Assembly (NCBI GenBank): GCA_012064385.1
Contig: QRDG01000621.1
Span: forward strand, 62,001-126,000
Direction: 5' to 3'
Length of the DNA: 64,000 nucleotides
From: Puccinellia tenuiflora
Taxonomy: Eukaryota; Streptophyta; Magnoliopsida; Poales; Poaceae
The stretch's first letter is position 1. The number at the start of each line of letters is the position of its first letter. Below are positions 35,364 through 47,608 of this stretch, piece after piece. A program made the position numbers and the translations under genes. The notes beneath the pieces were generated by a model that saw nothing but the letters and a program-made list of their open reading frames with translations, was not told the DNA's origin and searched no databases.

Positions 35364-36400
35364 TGTTGAGAATATGAGCAATTTTCCGCATGATTTAATC
35401 CATATATAGAGTAGATAAAACATGGCTAGAGTAATAGGAGGTAAACTAGTCATGTAATCTAATAGAAAGTACGCAAAAACCAATTCTACACAAGTTGCTA
35501 GAGGCAAAGTCTGAAGCATGATCTTGAAAAGGCGGAATAAGATGACATACGGAATGTTGGTTGAAGAAGACATGTTGCCGAAGAGGACGTCGACGTCCGG
35601 GAAGAAATCGTCGTCTGGGAAGTAGTCGTCGGAGTCCGTGTTGAAGAGAAAGGCAGTAGTCGCGTGTTGACGCTCCCCAAAAACCTTATCGCCTCTCTCC
35701 CGTACAGGAACGCAAGAGACGGGGTTCCAAAGGCCTACTGTTCCGTCACGCGGTGCACGCCGCGCAACGGAATGAGGAAGATTTGATCGGTGGCGCAGTG
35801 CTTGAGAACCAGGAGGCAGACGCATAGGATGTGGCTGTGTTGCTTTCTTTAAGTGAAAGGAGCAACCTCTCTTTTATAGGCACAGCAGCAGGAGGCGAAC
35901 GGGCACCGCGGAAGAGGAAACAAAGAGACGGGAGGCGAAGTGGACAGCCGACGGCCGAAAATCGAACAGCCATCCAGATTCATTTCCCACTAGTGCAACG
36001 TTCCAGCTTCGTGTCCGTTTATGTTCGTCCATTCACGTGTGGAAAAAAGAACATATCGGCTCGGCGAGATTCCCGCAACCCGCGGCGCGCGTATCGGCTC
36101 GGCGAGATTCCCGCAACCCGCGGCACGCGCACGTCATGACGAGGCGAGGCGAGGCGGGCGGCGGAGGAGGAGGAGCGCACGTGTGGCTCTCTCTTATTCT
36201 CTCCCTTTTCTATGCCTCATACTAGTGGTAGCAAGCCTCACCTTATAAGCTGGTGAAACTCTCTCCCAACTAGCGGTGTGGGACTAAACTTTTTGTCCCA
36301 CTTCTTGCCAAGTATGAATGGGCCACATGGGCCTCTAGAATTTTCAGGAATTATGGAAATAAAATAAATGGGCTAGCCTATTTTGGCCAAAATTCCAGTA
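35364..36400 (-). mobile_element. Element C: 3' LTR
   Basis: 1037 bp. Its interior-side terminus reads ...TTCCAGTA on the plus strand instead of ...TTCCAACA as in the 5' LTR, so the terminal TG has become TA in element sense. The PPT in reverse, ATCCCCCACAAGG, follows at 36401. Confidence 0.88.
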
Positions 36401-36960
36401 ATCCCCCACAAGGTTCTAGAGGCACACAAAATTTGTTTTAGGTTCCAAGCACTGTTTATATACCGGTGTTATAGTGGAGACTGTTAAGTTGAACTTCCAC
36501 CTAGAACTTCATATTAGACTAGTTTGCAACTTGAACAGTGGACTATGCCTTGAACTGCAAGTTTTCTGCGAATCTAGTTTCACACAAAGTCTTGACCGAT
36601 ACTGGGCTACCGTGGGACTTCCCCGCGGGTGGAGCTTATACGTCATAATCCAGGGCCTTTCATGAGTTTATTAGAGAGCACCCAACTCTCATAGACTGCG
36701 ACATTTGACAGTCAGGCTCATATAGGTGTGTTCCTCAAAAATGTTCAAGAGGACAGCATCTCCTCTTTTAAAATAAAAGACTCTTGGAACACATTAAGAT
36801 ATACATCAACCTGTCATGCAGTTCAGAAGAGTATTGCATCTTCACGGAGTGGTATTATATAAAGTAAGGATACTCTTCTATCAGTTGATCAACAGCTTGT
36901 CTCCCAATTCTACTTCACGGGATCTCCGATCACATAGAGTGGGTTGCCACTGCAAACAAC
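36401..36960 (-). mobile_element. Element C: 3' untranslated part with PPT
   Basis: PPT CCTTGTGGGGGAT (minus strand, 36401-36413) next to the 3' LTR, then about 550 bp of noncoding sequence up to the RNase H stop. Nothing else recognised. Confidence 0.7.
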
Positions 36961-37867
36961 TCATACTATGGGTCTCATACCCATCTCCTTCGATGCATTA
37001 TCTATCACATTGCGTGATAGACCCTTTGTGAAGGGATCTGCCAAATTTTTAGATGTTTGGACATAATCCAACGCAATAACTCCGGAGTTCTTCATTTTTC
37101 TGACAGATTTCAGTCTCCTCTTCACATGCCTTGACGACTTCATATTATCCTTTGAACTGTTAACCTTGACGATCACAGTTTGATTATCACAGTTCATTAG
37201 GATGGCGGGTATTGGTTTCTTAACCACAGGTAAGTCCATCAAAAGCTCACGAAGCCACTCTGCTTCAACAGTGGCAGTGTCTAGTGCTATGAGTTCTGCT
37301 TCCATAGTTGACCTCGTTAAGATGGTCTGCTTGCAAGACTTCCAGGAAACAGCACCACCACCAAGTGTAAACACATAACCACTTGTGGCCTTAATCTCAT
37401 CAGCATCAGATATCCAATTTGAATCACTATAACCCTCTAGTACCCTCGGGTACCCGGTATAGTGAATACCATAACTCGCAGTGCCTTTCAAATAGCGCAT
37501 AACTCTCTCAAGAGCATGCCAATGATCATCTCCCAGATTTGAAACAAACCGGCTTAGTTTATTTACAGCAAAAGAGATGTCAGGCCTTGTGGCGCTAGCC
37601 AAATACATAAGCGAGCCAATAATCTGCGAGTATCTCAATTGATCTCTAGCAATTTCCGTTAGCTAAGATGGAATCCATCTCACTACGGACAGCTTCCTTC
37701 CAGTAGTCGGCATCTGAAGATGCATAAGCTTCTGAAATAGAACTGGGAGTGTCATCTACGAGGTACACAATAAAATCATCACCAAAAGACTTTGCAATCC
37801 TCTGTCTCTTGCTCCACAGTATTTTTATGGTGTTCGATGGGAATGGTGGGTTCAGGAATTGGGACAA
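36961..37867 (-). pseudogene. Element C: RT remnant and RNase H
   Basis: Reading leftward, 37867-37650 encodes the beginning of the copia RT region (SKRQRIAKSFGDDF, WKEAVRSEMDSI). It stops at a TAG (37662-37664) and jumps, with a frame change, to the end of RT (YSQIIGSLMYLASATRPDI at about 37638). The catalytic YVDD segment and most RT motifs are absent, so several hundred bases are deleted at about 37640-37660. RNase H follows intact in sequence: GYSDSNW, TRSTMEAELIAL and, near the end, NLADPFTKGL. Confidence 0.85.
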
Positions 37868-39113
37868 ATTCCTGACTAGATGAACTTGGCATCTCCAGAT
37901 TTGATGAGCTCGGCATATCCTTCATTGGAAAGATATCCTCAAATAAAGTCGCTTCGTTCGACTCCATAACGGTACCAACATTCATGTCGGATACCTCAGA
38001 TTTTACTATCAAGAATCTATACCCAATGCTATGGAATGCATAGCCCAGAAAAACACAGTCCACGGTTTTTGGTCCAAGCTTGCGCTTCTTGGGAATTGGT
38101 ATATTGACTTTCGCCAAACAACCCCAAGTCCGCAGGTAAGAGAGTTTTAACCTTTTCTTCTCAAACTCCTCAAATGGGGTTATCTCTTTGTCCTTTATGG
38201 GATCTCGGTTTAGGACATGACATGCAGTCAATATCGCCTCCCCCCACCATGCCTTGGAGAGACCCGATGTGTCTAACATGGCGTTAACAAAATCAGTTAG
38301 AGTACGGTTCTTTCTTTCAGCTACTCCATTTGACTGGGGTGAGTAGGGAGGCGTCCTCTCATGAATTATACCGTGTTCCGCACAAAAGGAATCAAACTCA
38401 TTGGAAAAATACTCTCCACCACGGTCGGACCTAAGCCTCTTAATCTTTCGATCAAGTTGATTTTCTGCTTCCGCTTTATAGATTTTGAAGAAATTTAGAG
38501 CTTCATCTTTTGATTTCAGAAGGTACACATAACAGTATCTAGTGGAGTCATCAATTAACTTCATGAAGTATCTCTTTCCACCTTTTGTCAGCACGCCATT
38601 CATCTCACAAAGATCAGAATGTATGAGCTCTAGAGGTGCCAAGTCCCGTACCTCTGCAGTCGTATGAGACTTGCGTGGTTGTTTTGCTTGAACACAAACT
38701 TGACACTTAGAACCTTTGACAGTGGTGAAACTGGGGATTAAATTCAATTTGGCTAGCCGCATCATATACCCAAAATTAATATGACAGAGACGAGAATGCC
38801 ATACATTTGATTCAGCAGTAGTGCAAACATGATTCACCACTTTATTACAAACGTCTGACAGTGATAGGCGGAACAAGCCTCCACACTCATAGCCTTTACC
38901 AACGAAAGTTCCAAACTTGGACACAACAAATTTATTGGACTCAAAAACTATCTTGTAGCCATCTCGACACAGAAGAGAACCACTAACAAGATTTTTATTT
39001 ATGGAGGGCACATGATGAACGTTCTTCAGGCGCACGATATTTCCCGAAGTAAACTTCAGATCGACTGTACCAACACCACGAACAGAAGCATGTGACCCGT
39101 TTTCCATCAGCAC
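37779..39113 (-). pseudogene. Element C: copia integrase
   Basis: Integrase that would join copia cDNA to host DNA. The zinc-binding HHCC region is visible (WHSRLCHINF ... CQVCVQAKQ). The catalytic D-D-E core is present: the D in LIHSDLCEMNG, the D in LRSDRGGEYF and the E in GVAERKNRTL. The frame is continuous with gag-protease except for a TAG at 39132-39134, where related proteins have Gln. It runs out of frame near 37790-37810. The first Met here is internal, not a true start. Confidence 0.88.
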
Positions 39114-39131
39114 GGAGGAAGTCCCTGCGAC

Positions 39132-40145
39132 CTAATAAGAAGAAAACATTGGGATATCGGCACAAACATGTACATTGGCACCCGTGTCAATCCACCATTC
39201 AGGAGAATGACATACTAAAAAGATAGTTGGAAATATACCATACCCAGCATCTTTCATTTCAGTATCTCCAATGACAACATTAGCGGTCTTGCCGCCCTTC
39301 TCGCGCTCCTCAAAACGGTTGGGGCATCTTGGAGCCCAGTGATTAGGATCACCACAGACATGGCATGATCCCTTCTTCCTATCGGTCTTCCTCTTGAAGT
39401 TGGTAGACTGTGAGGGCTTGTTCTTTTTATCAAACTTGCCTTTGTCCTCAGACTTACTCTTGTTCTTGGGCTTGTAGGACTGGGAGTTTTTCTTCTGAAC
39501 AAAGTTAGCACTCGAACCTCCCTCAAAACCTCGAGCTCGTGTGTCTTTTGCTCTCGCCTTTTCTTCCACATCAAGCGACCCGATGAGATCCACAACGGAA
39601 AACTCCTGTCTCTTGTGCTTCAGAGAAGTAGCAAAATTCCTCCACGAAGGAGGGAGTTTGGCAATGATGCCTCCGGCAATAAACTTGTCGGGTAACACAC
39701 ATGAAACTTGCTCAAGTTCTTTAGCAATGGACTATATCTCACGAGCCTGCTCAATAATGGAGCGCTCACCAGTCATCTTGTAGTCAAAGAATTGCTCCAT
39801 GACATACAATTCACTGCCTGCGTCCGAGACCCCAAATTTGGCCTCGAGCACATCCCACATGCCCTTGCCCATAGTGATGGACAAATATGGGTCGACAATC
39901 TTGTCACCAAGAATGCTGAGAATAGCAGCCCTTAACAGGGTGTCGGCTTCCTGAAAAGCTTTCTCCTCTTTAGGGGAAAGCTCTCCTTCAGGCTTGCCTT
40001 TAGCAGTGTGAAAACACTTCATGGTTTCAAACCAGAGAGTGGCTCTCGCACGCCAGTTCTTATACTTCACCCCATCGAAAGCAGGGGGCCTCATCGAAGC
40101 AGCAAAGCCAACAGGGGAAAATTGCCTAAGATAAGGTTTTTGGAT
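39132..40145 (-). pseudogene. Element C: copia gag and protease
   Basis: Gag of the UBN2/copia type: MRPPAFDGVKYKNW near the start, then a CCHC zinc knuckle CHVCGDPNHWAPRC (39324-39365), then the protease active site WWIDTGANVHVC (around 39183-39198). An in-frame TAG at 39732-39734 interrupts gag. At the 5' end the frame runs straight out of the LTR with no leader and no PBS (TGGTATCAGAGC expected). The normal start codon therefore seems lost together with the primer site. Confidence 0.85.
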
Positions 40146-41177
40146 TGTTGAGAATATGAGCAATTTTCCGCATGATTTAATCCATATATACAGTAGATAA
40201 AACATGGCTAGAATAATAGGAGGTAAACTAGTCATGTAATCTAACAGAAAGTACGCAAAAACCAATTGTACACAAGTTGCTAGAGGCAAAGTCTGAAGCA
40301 TGATCTTGAAAAGGCGGAATAATATGACATACGGAACGCTGGTTGAAGAAGACATGTTGCCGAAGAGGACGTCGATATCCGGAAAGAAATCGTCGTCTAG
40401 GAAGTAGTCGTCGAGTCCGTGTTGAAGAGAAAGGCAGTAGTCGCGTGTTGACGCTCCCCAAAAACCTTATCGCCTCTCTCCCGTACAGGATCGCAAGCGA
40501 CGGTGTTCCGGAGGCCTACTGTTCCGTCACGCGGTGCACGCTACGCAACGGAATGAGGAAGATTTGATCGGCGGCGCAGTGCTCGAGAACCAGGAGGCAG
40601 ACGCATAGGATGTGGCTATGTTGCTTTCTTTAAGTGAAAGGAGCGACCTGTCTTTTATAGGCACAGTAGCAGGAGGCGAACGGGCACCGCGGAAGAGGAA
40701 GCAAAGAGACGGGAGGCGAAGTGGACAGCCGACGGCCGAAAATCGAACAGCCATCCAGATTCATTTCCCACTAGTGCAACGTTCCAGCTTCGTGTCCGTT
40801 TATATTCGTCCATTCACGTGTGGCAAAAAGAACATATCGGCTCGGCGAGATTCCCGCAACCCGCAACCCGCAACCCGCGGCGCGCGCGCGTCGTGACGAG
40901 GCGAGGCGAGGCGAGGCGAGGCGTGGCGAGGCGGGCGGAGGAGGAGGAGGAGCGCGCGTGTGGCTCTCTCTTATTCTCTCCCATTTCTATGCCTCATACT
41001 AGTGGTAGCAAGCCTCACCTTATAAGCTGGTGAAACTCTCTCCCAACTGGCGGTGTGAGACTAAACTCTTTGTCCCACCTCTTGCCAAGTATGAATGGGC
41101 CACATGGGGCTCTAAAATTTTCAGGAATTATGGAAATAAAATAAATGGGCTAGCCTATTTAGGCCAAAATTCCAACA
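40146..41177 (-). mobile_element. Element C: 5' LTR
   Basis: 1032 bp. In element sense it starts TGTTGGAATTTTGGCC. It contains short tandem runs (GAGGC and CAACCCG repeats, 40850-40935) that differ in copy number from the 3' LTR. Confidence 0.9.
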
Positions 41178-41182
41178 GCATC

Positions 41183-41953
41183 TACTTTCATAACTGAAAC
41201 AAAACAATTGCAATCTTCAAACATATATTAACTCATAGAGAGATCCACCACATAGGAATTACATAGATGACGGTAATCATGTTCGGCAGCTCATACGGCG
41301 CTAATTAGTGAAGCTCAAGAGAGAGGAGAGATACATAAGTTACTTCCACAAACCCATAGTCCAGGGGTGGACTACTCCCTCTTCATCATGGAGACGGTGG
41401 AGACGTTGTTGGGGGAGACGGAGACCACGCCGGCAGCGCTCTGCCGGACTTTTCCCCCTCTGATCTGCAGGTCCAGGTCTCTGTTTCGTTGTTTCTCTGT
41501 TTACGGCCACCTCCTCACGATCTACGTCGGGGGGCTATTTTTATAGTCGGTTTTAGGTCAAGACGGAGTCGTGGACGAAAAGATCGACGGCAATGGAGCC
41601 ACGAGGCTCCAGAAGGTGGGCCCCACGCGGCCAAGGAATCTGGGAGTGTGGGCCACCCCCTTTTGGGCCTCAGGCCTCCGCTCGTTTGCTTCCTTTGCTC
41701 CCAAGTCTTCTTCCTTCCTAAAAGTGATGCTCGTAAATTTTCAGGTCATTTGGACGTCGTTTGGGTCCCTGAAACATCAAAATATAGAAAATAGGGTTTT
41801 CTGCCAGTGCAGGGTTAATTCCAGAAAAATAGGAAAAATGTGAAATATTCCCAAAATCATTATAAAATCATGATATAACCCTTATATGATGCAAATGTGA
41901 TTGAAATATGAGAATTATAATGCAAAGTTCATGTATGCATTTTATACGCATCA
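41183..41953 (-). mobile_element. Element E: 3' LTR, segment 3
   Basis: U3 side of the LTR, ending TTTATACGCATCA on the plus strand directly before the PPT in reverse. Collinear with 46566-47028 plus 59643-59944. Confidence 0.9.
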
Positions 41954-44291
41954 ACATCCCCAAGCTTAACCTATACTCGTCCTCGAGTATGAAGGTGATA
42001 AAACTAACATGGACTTTGCATTTTAATACTATCAATGGATATCAAAGATGATTATTATTGCTACATAGAGTCAAATGATTCATTCTTTAAAGGAATAGCA
42101 ATATGCAAGATAGATTATAAAGTGATATCAAATATTCAATGCAAGGATGTTCAATGATAAATCACAAAGTGTAACATAGAAGAAAGTACTATGGACCAAA
42201 TGTATGCATAATGAAAACTAAAAAGATCCTATAATGGTCATAGAGTACTCTTATAAAACTGAATATAAAAGGTGGACACTTTGGATAGATATATATGAGT
42301 AGAGGTAAAAACATGAACAAGCTTCATCTAACTCCCAAATACTTCTACTTAAGTTAATGTTTGTAATGTGGTATCATTGGTATCAAGCTCTCATTACCCC
42401 TTATCATAGCATATTTAATGGTTAAGTTTAAAGTGAAAGCAAATATGAGTGGTGTGCTTGACAAAGAAATGGTTGAAAGTTTCATGCCCCTTGAATACGA
42501 GTACTTACACCATGGTGTTACTCAACTTGGGAAACAAAGCAAGTTCAAGTAAAAGCATTGTATAATAACATCATTAATAGGATCAACTAGGGTACCTCTT
42601 GTCCCAGGACATGGAACAAGCCCATGCCAAAATGACAAGACAAACAAACATAAGGAACAATCTCAACACCTTTTTTATTTACCAGTGGTATAGCTTTTTA
42701 TTATGAGGTGCATCACTGAAGGTTCACATAGCATGTAAGTAAATTTCCACCATGACAGCATGGCTTAGATTAGCGGCCCAGGTATCTCTCTAGCCATTTA
42801 TGCAACTACTTAAACATACTAAATTTCCACATTTATTTGGCACCATGATAAGCATCCGTAAACAAAAGTACATGATATCAACTAGATATATTTCAGTGCA
42901 ATGTTGAAAGCTTGCCATGTGACATCACATTTGGGCTAACTAGCAACCAAGACTCTTGTCAAATTCACAACTTCATAATTTTAATCACAATGGTTCATGT
43001 TTATTAAGTGCAATAATAAGATGTGAGAGCTATTTAATCAGTTTTTTCACATAACAATCACTAACATAAGCATTTTAATTCAGAGGTATAGATAACTCGG
43101 AATAGCATAAAGCTAATAGGTAGATATGGTGGACTCACTGGAAAAACTTTGGTTGAAGGTATTGGAAACAAGTTTTTTACTTGTTGGGATTTTTGGGCTA
43201 GCAAAAGGGAGAAAGTTGACCAACTAAATGCATGCATAAGTGTCCATAGAACTACTCAATCCATGTTAAACCACGTAAAGTAACATTTAGCATCAAAATA
43301 TGAACATAAGATAGCTCTTGATAAAACACTTGCAGACTGACACTCATTAAAAACATATGAATTATGCAACTATATGTAACTTTTTAAATCAACTCAAACA
43401 TCCCTTTCCCAATCATTATAATAGCATCCAACTAAATTCAACCCAAACTTCCAGTAGCTCTCTCATATAAAAATGATAGTGGTGGTCTCAAAACAAAGAC
43501 TAAACTAACATAACAAACAAATAACATACGCTCCAAGTTTATGAGATAAAGTGCATTGATAGAAAAACAGAAGTTAGACGTGTGCAAACCGAGAGTGTGT
43601 TGGTCTAGTGGGGTTGTCTTCACATCCCCAAGCTTATAGTTTTCACCATACTTGGATTGCTCTTGGTGCATCTCCTATATCCCGGTGAAAAAACTTCAAA
43701 ACACTGTTTTTCCCATTTCTTTTCTGTGGGGTGACATTAGTAGTGATAGACAAATGCATTACTTGCTGCTTATAATCCTTAGACAAAAATTCATATGAAT
43801 ATCCAGAAAGTTTATAATGTTGTATGCCTATTAATAAACTCAATTGGATCAACAAGATTCAAGTTAAAAGTTCGAAACATGCATCAAACAATATTGGACA
43901 GAATCTGTCCAGAAAACTGACAGCAGAAAAACGTATTTTTCTACCTGACTTATACATGTCTAAAAATTATGCAAAAATTCATGCATACAGAGGATGAAAA
44001 TATAAAGTTACAGTAAAAATATCACCTCATTCGGAACTACAGAATAAGAAATAAAAATCAAACCGTGCATAGACTTGTGCTGGAATGAAATCTCCGCATG
44101 CAAAATAACAACTTTTTCATACCAAAATGGGTAAAACTTGGCACTTTATTAAAAATTCCAGGAACTAAACTAAAAACTAATTCTCTTGTTACAGCAAGAG
44201 GACACAAAAAAAATCAAAAATAAAAACAACCGGGTTGCCTCCCGTAAAGCGCTTTCTTTATAGCCATATAGCTAGGCTTCTTACTTGATAC
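41954..44291 (-). mobile_element. Element E: PPT and 3' noncoding interior
   Basis: PPT in reverse ACATCCCCAAGCTTAAC (41954-41970) adjoins the 3' LTR. The rest follows the 3' noncoding part of D in reverse, with PPT-like copies at 43622-43637 and the block AAGCGCTTTACGGGAGGCAA (minus strand, about 44233-44252). No coding remnant. Confidence 0.82.
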
Positions 44292-45203
44292 TTACTGTGG
44301 ACGAAGCTCATGAGGGAGCTTGAACTTTGGTATGTCCCTCTTCCTTGGGAATTGTTCCATGCATTTCTTGTGTGGAAGCTGAAACTTCTCATTCCCTTCT
44401 TTTGAATCAATAATGGCATCTGTGGTATGAAGAAAAGGTCTTCCAAGAATAATAGGACTAGAGGTTTTATTCCCCATATCCATGATTAGAAAATTAACAG
44501 GTACAAATGTCATATGCAACTATACCATAACATCACGTACTTTAACTAAAGCATGTTTAATGGAATCATCAGCAAGTGCAAGTTCAATAGAGCATTTTTC
44601 AAGATTCTTTAATTCAAGTACTTCATATAATTCTTTAGACAAAACATAGACACTAGATCCTAGATCTAATATAGCATGGCGTGTCTCTTTTCCAATAGTG
44701 ACTAGTACTTTGGGAATCCATACATCCCCAAGCTTAGGTGGTATCATAGCCTCTTGGTTGTATCTAGCAATCTTTTCTTTTAACACATGATTAGCAATAT
44801 AAGAACCAAACCCTACTTGGTTGGCATTAGTAGAAGGATCACTTGCAAATTTTTGTAAGATAGATATTAATTCATGCAAGCTATAATTATCTAAGTCAAG
44901 TAGGGGTTCCTTGACTTCATTAAGCATTTTAACTTCTTCATCCTTCCTCTCATTTCTTTTTCTAAATAATGCATCCAAAATTATTTCGAGATCGTTCTCT
45001 TCTTTAACAGATTCTTCAAGATTCCTTTCCAAAAGTTCTAGCATAGAAGATATTTTGTCATTCACTTCCCTAGTTGTCAAGTTCAACAAACTAGGACTTA
45101 CTTCATAACTCTCATCTATTATCTCAAGTGTTGCAATGGGTCTAGCAATAAAATGATCATTTGGAGTGTTTGTGTAGTCACACAACTTAGTTCTTTCACC
45201 CAT
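44292..45203 (-). pseudogene. Element E: shortened gag-protease, capsid lost
   Basis: Begins MGERTKLCDYTN like D but, after about 55 codons, skips the capsid domain and runs into a Glu/Lys-rich linker (ISSMLELLERNLEESVKEEN). The protease follows with ILDLGSS and, after a TAG at 44520-44522, ILGRPFL. D has GAG at the TAG position. Apart from that stop the 227-codon frame is clean. Without capsid, RT or integrase, E could only have moved using proteins from a relative. Confidence 0.85.
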
Positions 45204-45537
45204 TTTAGCAGATTTTTATGTGTTTTTTAATTTTTGATGCAAAATTGAAAATAAAATGACACCACACAATGCAAACCGAATTAACAAATGCAACACAAAA
45301 TGCAAAACTGAAAATAAAATATGCAAACCGAAATAACAAGATGATATGCAAGACAAAAACAAAACAAAATAAAATGATTTGCAGGTAAAGATGGATAAGA
45401 TGATGCTCACTTAGGTGCAACCTCCCCAAGCTTAGGTGTTAGCCCAAGTTGGTGATAAAGTTGACTTTGTTGTGAGACACTCCTTGGATAAATCTTTACA
45501 GCAATGATTCCCCGGCAATGGTGCCAGAAAAACGTCT
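45204..45537 (-). mobile_element. Element E: leader with primer binding site
   Basis: The PBS in element sense is TGGCACCATTGCCGGGGA (45526 to 45509), about ten bases from the LTR end, as in D. A PPT-like CCTAAGCTTGGGGA lies in the leader (45421-45436). The A/T-rich part has only low-complexity frames. Confidence 0.8.
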
Positions 45538-47028
45538 TGATGGCCTTTAACTCAGCAACAGCACCAAAGAACACTTGATGGCAAGGCGCCAGAAAACGTT
45601 GTTGATGGTGAAGTTACCTGCGTTAAAAAACAATGGTTAGGTTGAGACTCCAAGTGCAGAGTGTATAGTATAGGAAAGACGGTTTTCCCCACAAGGGATG
45701 ACTCGAGGGGTTATATCGAACTCTCGGGGAATCAGTAGTGAAAGGTTTATCTTCTTATCCTTCCCTTGAGAACCTGCAACAAAGTAAATTGTTTTGTGCC
45801 CTCAACCTCACCAAGTGGTTGTCAAGCACAAGGTGTGAGAATGATAATAAAGTAAAACAAATGCAAAAAATAAATAAATATGCAATGGTGGTAAATAAAT
45901 ATGCAAGGATGGTGGAAACAATGATGGATGATATTTTTGGGGTTTTTATATGTGAATGCAAGAAGTAAAAGTGTTTTTGTATTTTAAAATGGCTGAATGT
46001 AGATAATGCTTAAAAGTGATTGGAAAGTTGTTTCTTATGATTAAAAATGGACCGGGGTTCATGGTTTCACAAATGCACTCTCTCTTTAATGTTGTGGTGG
46101 ACAATGGAACAAAGGAATTGACATATGAGATTGCAACACAAAGTTTTATGACAAGTTACTAATTATATGGGCATCACGTCCTAACATAGAGATCTTTTGG
46201 TTATTAATCTCTCTTATAATCCACTAAGATGCGAACTAAATCATAACACCTTAGTATTAAGATAAATCAGAGCATAGCTTTAATCTTTATGACATGAAGT
46301 GAAAATAAGAACATGCTAGATCTAGTCATGAGAAGTGGCAATGGTCAACCCACATCTCTGGTAGCATGGTATTTTAGTTTATCCCTAGTAAGGTAACAAA
46401 GTAAGGTTGGAATATCCAAGTGGATAGCGGAACTTCTCTCACTTTCACCGCACTAGCCACCCCTGATTACTTCAACTAATGCACACGTTCCCCCACACAT
46501 GCTCTCATAAACAAGCTTGATCAAAACAAGTAGACAAGAACGGGGTACATAATATGCATCTACTTTCATAACTGAAACAAAACAATTGCAATCTTCAAAC
46601 ATATATTAACTCATAGAGAGATCCACCACATAGGAATTACATAGATGACCGTAATCATGTTCGGCAACTCATACGGTGCTAATTAGTGAAGCTCAAGAGA
46701 GAGGAGAGATACATAAGTAACTTCCACAAACACATAGTCCAGGGGTGGACTACTCCCTCATCATAATGGAGACGGTGGAGACGTTGTTGGGGGAGATGGA
46801 GACCACGCCGGCAGCGCTCTACCGGAGTTTTCCCTCTCCGATCTGCAGGTCCAGGTCTCTGTTTCGGTGTTTCTCTGTTTACGGCCGCCTCCTCGCGATC
46901 TACGTCGGGGGCTATTTTTATAGTCGGTTTTAGGTCAAGACGGAGTCGTGGGCGAAAAGATCGATGGCAACGGAGCCACGAGGCTCCAGAAGGTGGGCCC
47001 CACGTGGCCAAGGAATCTGGTCGCGTGG
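45538..47028 (-). mobile_element. Element E: 5' LTR, segment 1
   Basis: Intact stretch of LTR carrying the empty target sites of D (GGGCATCACGTCC near 46170) and C (ATATGCATCTACTTTC near 46553), which proves where those insertions sit in the other LTR. Ends at CGTGG, left target copy of B. Includes the same PBS-like extension as segment 1 of the 3' LTR. Confidence 0.9.
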
Positions 47029-47586
47029 TGATGGGGGGATACTTTATAGGTAGGCCCATGGACCCGGAAAGTAGACCCGCCAAGACCAAGAAGGCCAGAA
47101 GCCGAGTCACGAGTCAAGTCACATGGGCTGGGCTGGAGACAAGCCGACCAAGGCCCGTGTGGAGAAGGGACCCGCCAGAAGAGGAGTCCTAACATAACCC
47201 GGAGTTCTAATTTGGAAGGACAAGACCTAGAGTAGGACTCCGTGTTAGATTGTGACTCGGTACAAGTTGTAAGTCCAGGGACCCGATCACCTTTATAAGG
47301 AGGGCCCTAGACCTTAGATTGACAAGCTTAATCATAGAGAGAAACCCTAGCCAACAGAGAGAAGTCGCCGACTCCTGATTTGTAGGAGTCGGAACCCTGT
47401 AATCGAGATCCATCAAAGAGCAATAACACAGAAGCAGGAAGTAGGTCTTCACCTCTAATTAGAGGGGTCGAACCTGAGTAAATCCTTGTTCCTTGGCGAG
47501 GGTAACAACTCCAACGTACTTCGATCATCAATGGCCCCAGAACTCATCTTCCCTAAGGAAGAACTTGCCGTGACAACCCCACGACA
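47029..47586 (+). mobile_element. Element B: 5' LTR
   Basis: TGATGGGGGG...CCCCACGACA. A TATA-like TTTATAAGG lies at 47292-47300, about 263 bp in. It changes to ATTATAAGG in the 3' LTR. Confidence 0.92.
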
Positions 47587-47588
47587 GT

Positions 47589-47606
47589 TGGCGCCCACCG
47601 TGGGGC
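47589..47606 (+). other. Element B primer binding site
   Basis: TGGCGCCCACCGTGGGGC, two bases past the LTR, a form common in Tat-type grass elements. Gag starts three bases later. Confidence 0.85.
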
Positions 47607-47608
47607 CT

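Larger units (their letters stand above)
35364..41177 (-). mobile_element. Element C: defective Ty1/copia retrotransposon with TSD
   Basis: LTRs at 40146-41177 (5') and 35364-36400 (3'), TGTTG...CAACA, with target duplication GCATC (35359-35363 and 41178-41182). The minus-strand interior has gag with a zinc knuckle, a DTGA protease, integrase and the RNase H end, in the copia order (integrase before RT). Most of RT is deleted, the PBS/leader next to the 5' LTR is missing and two TAG stops plus frameshifts break the frame. It cannot replicate on its own. Confidence 0.92.
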
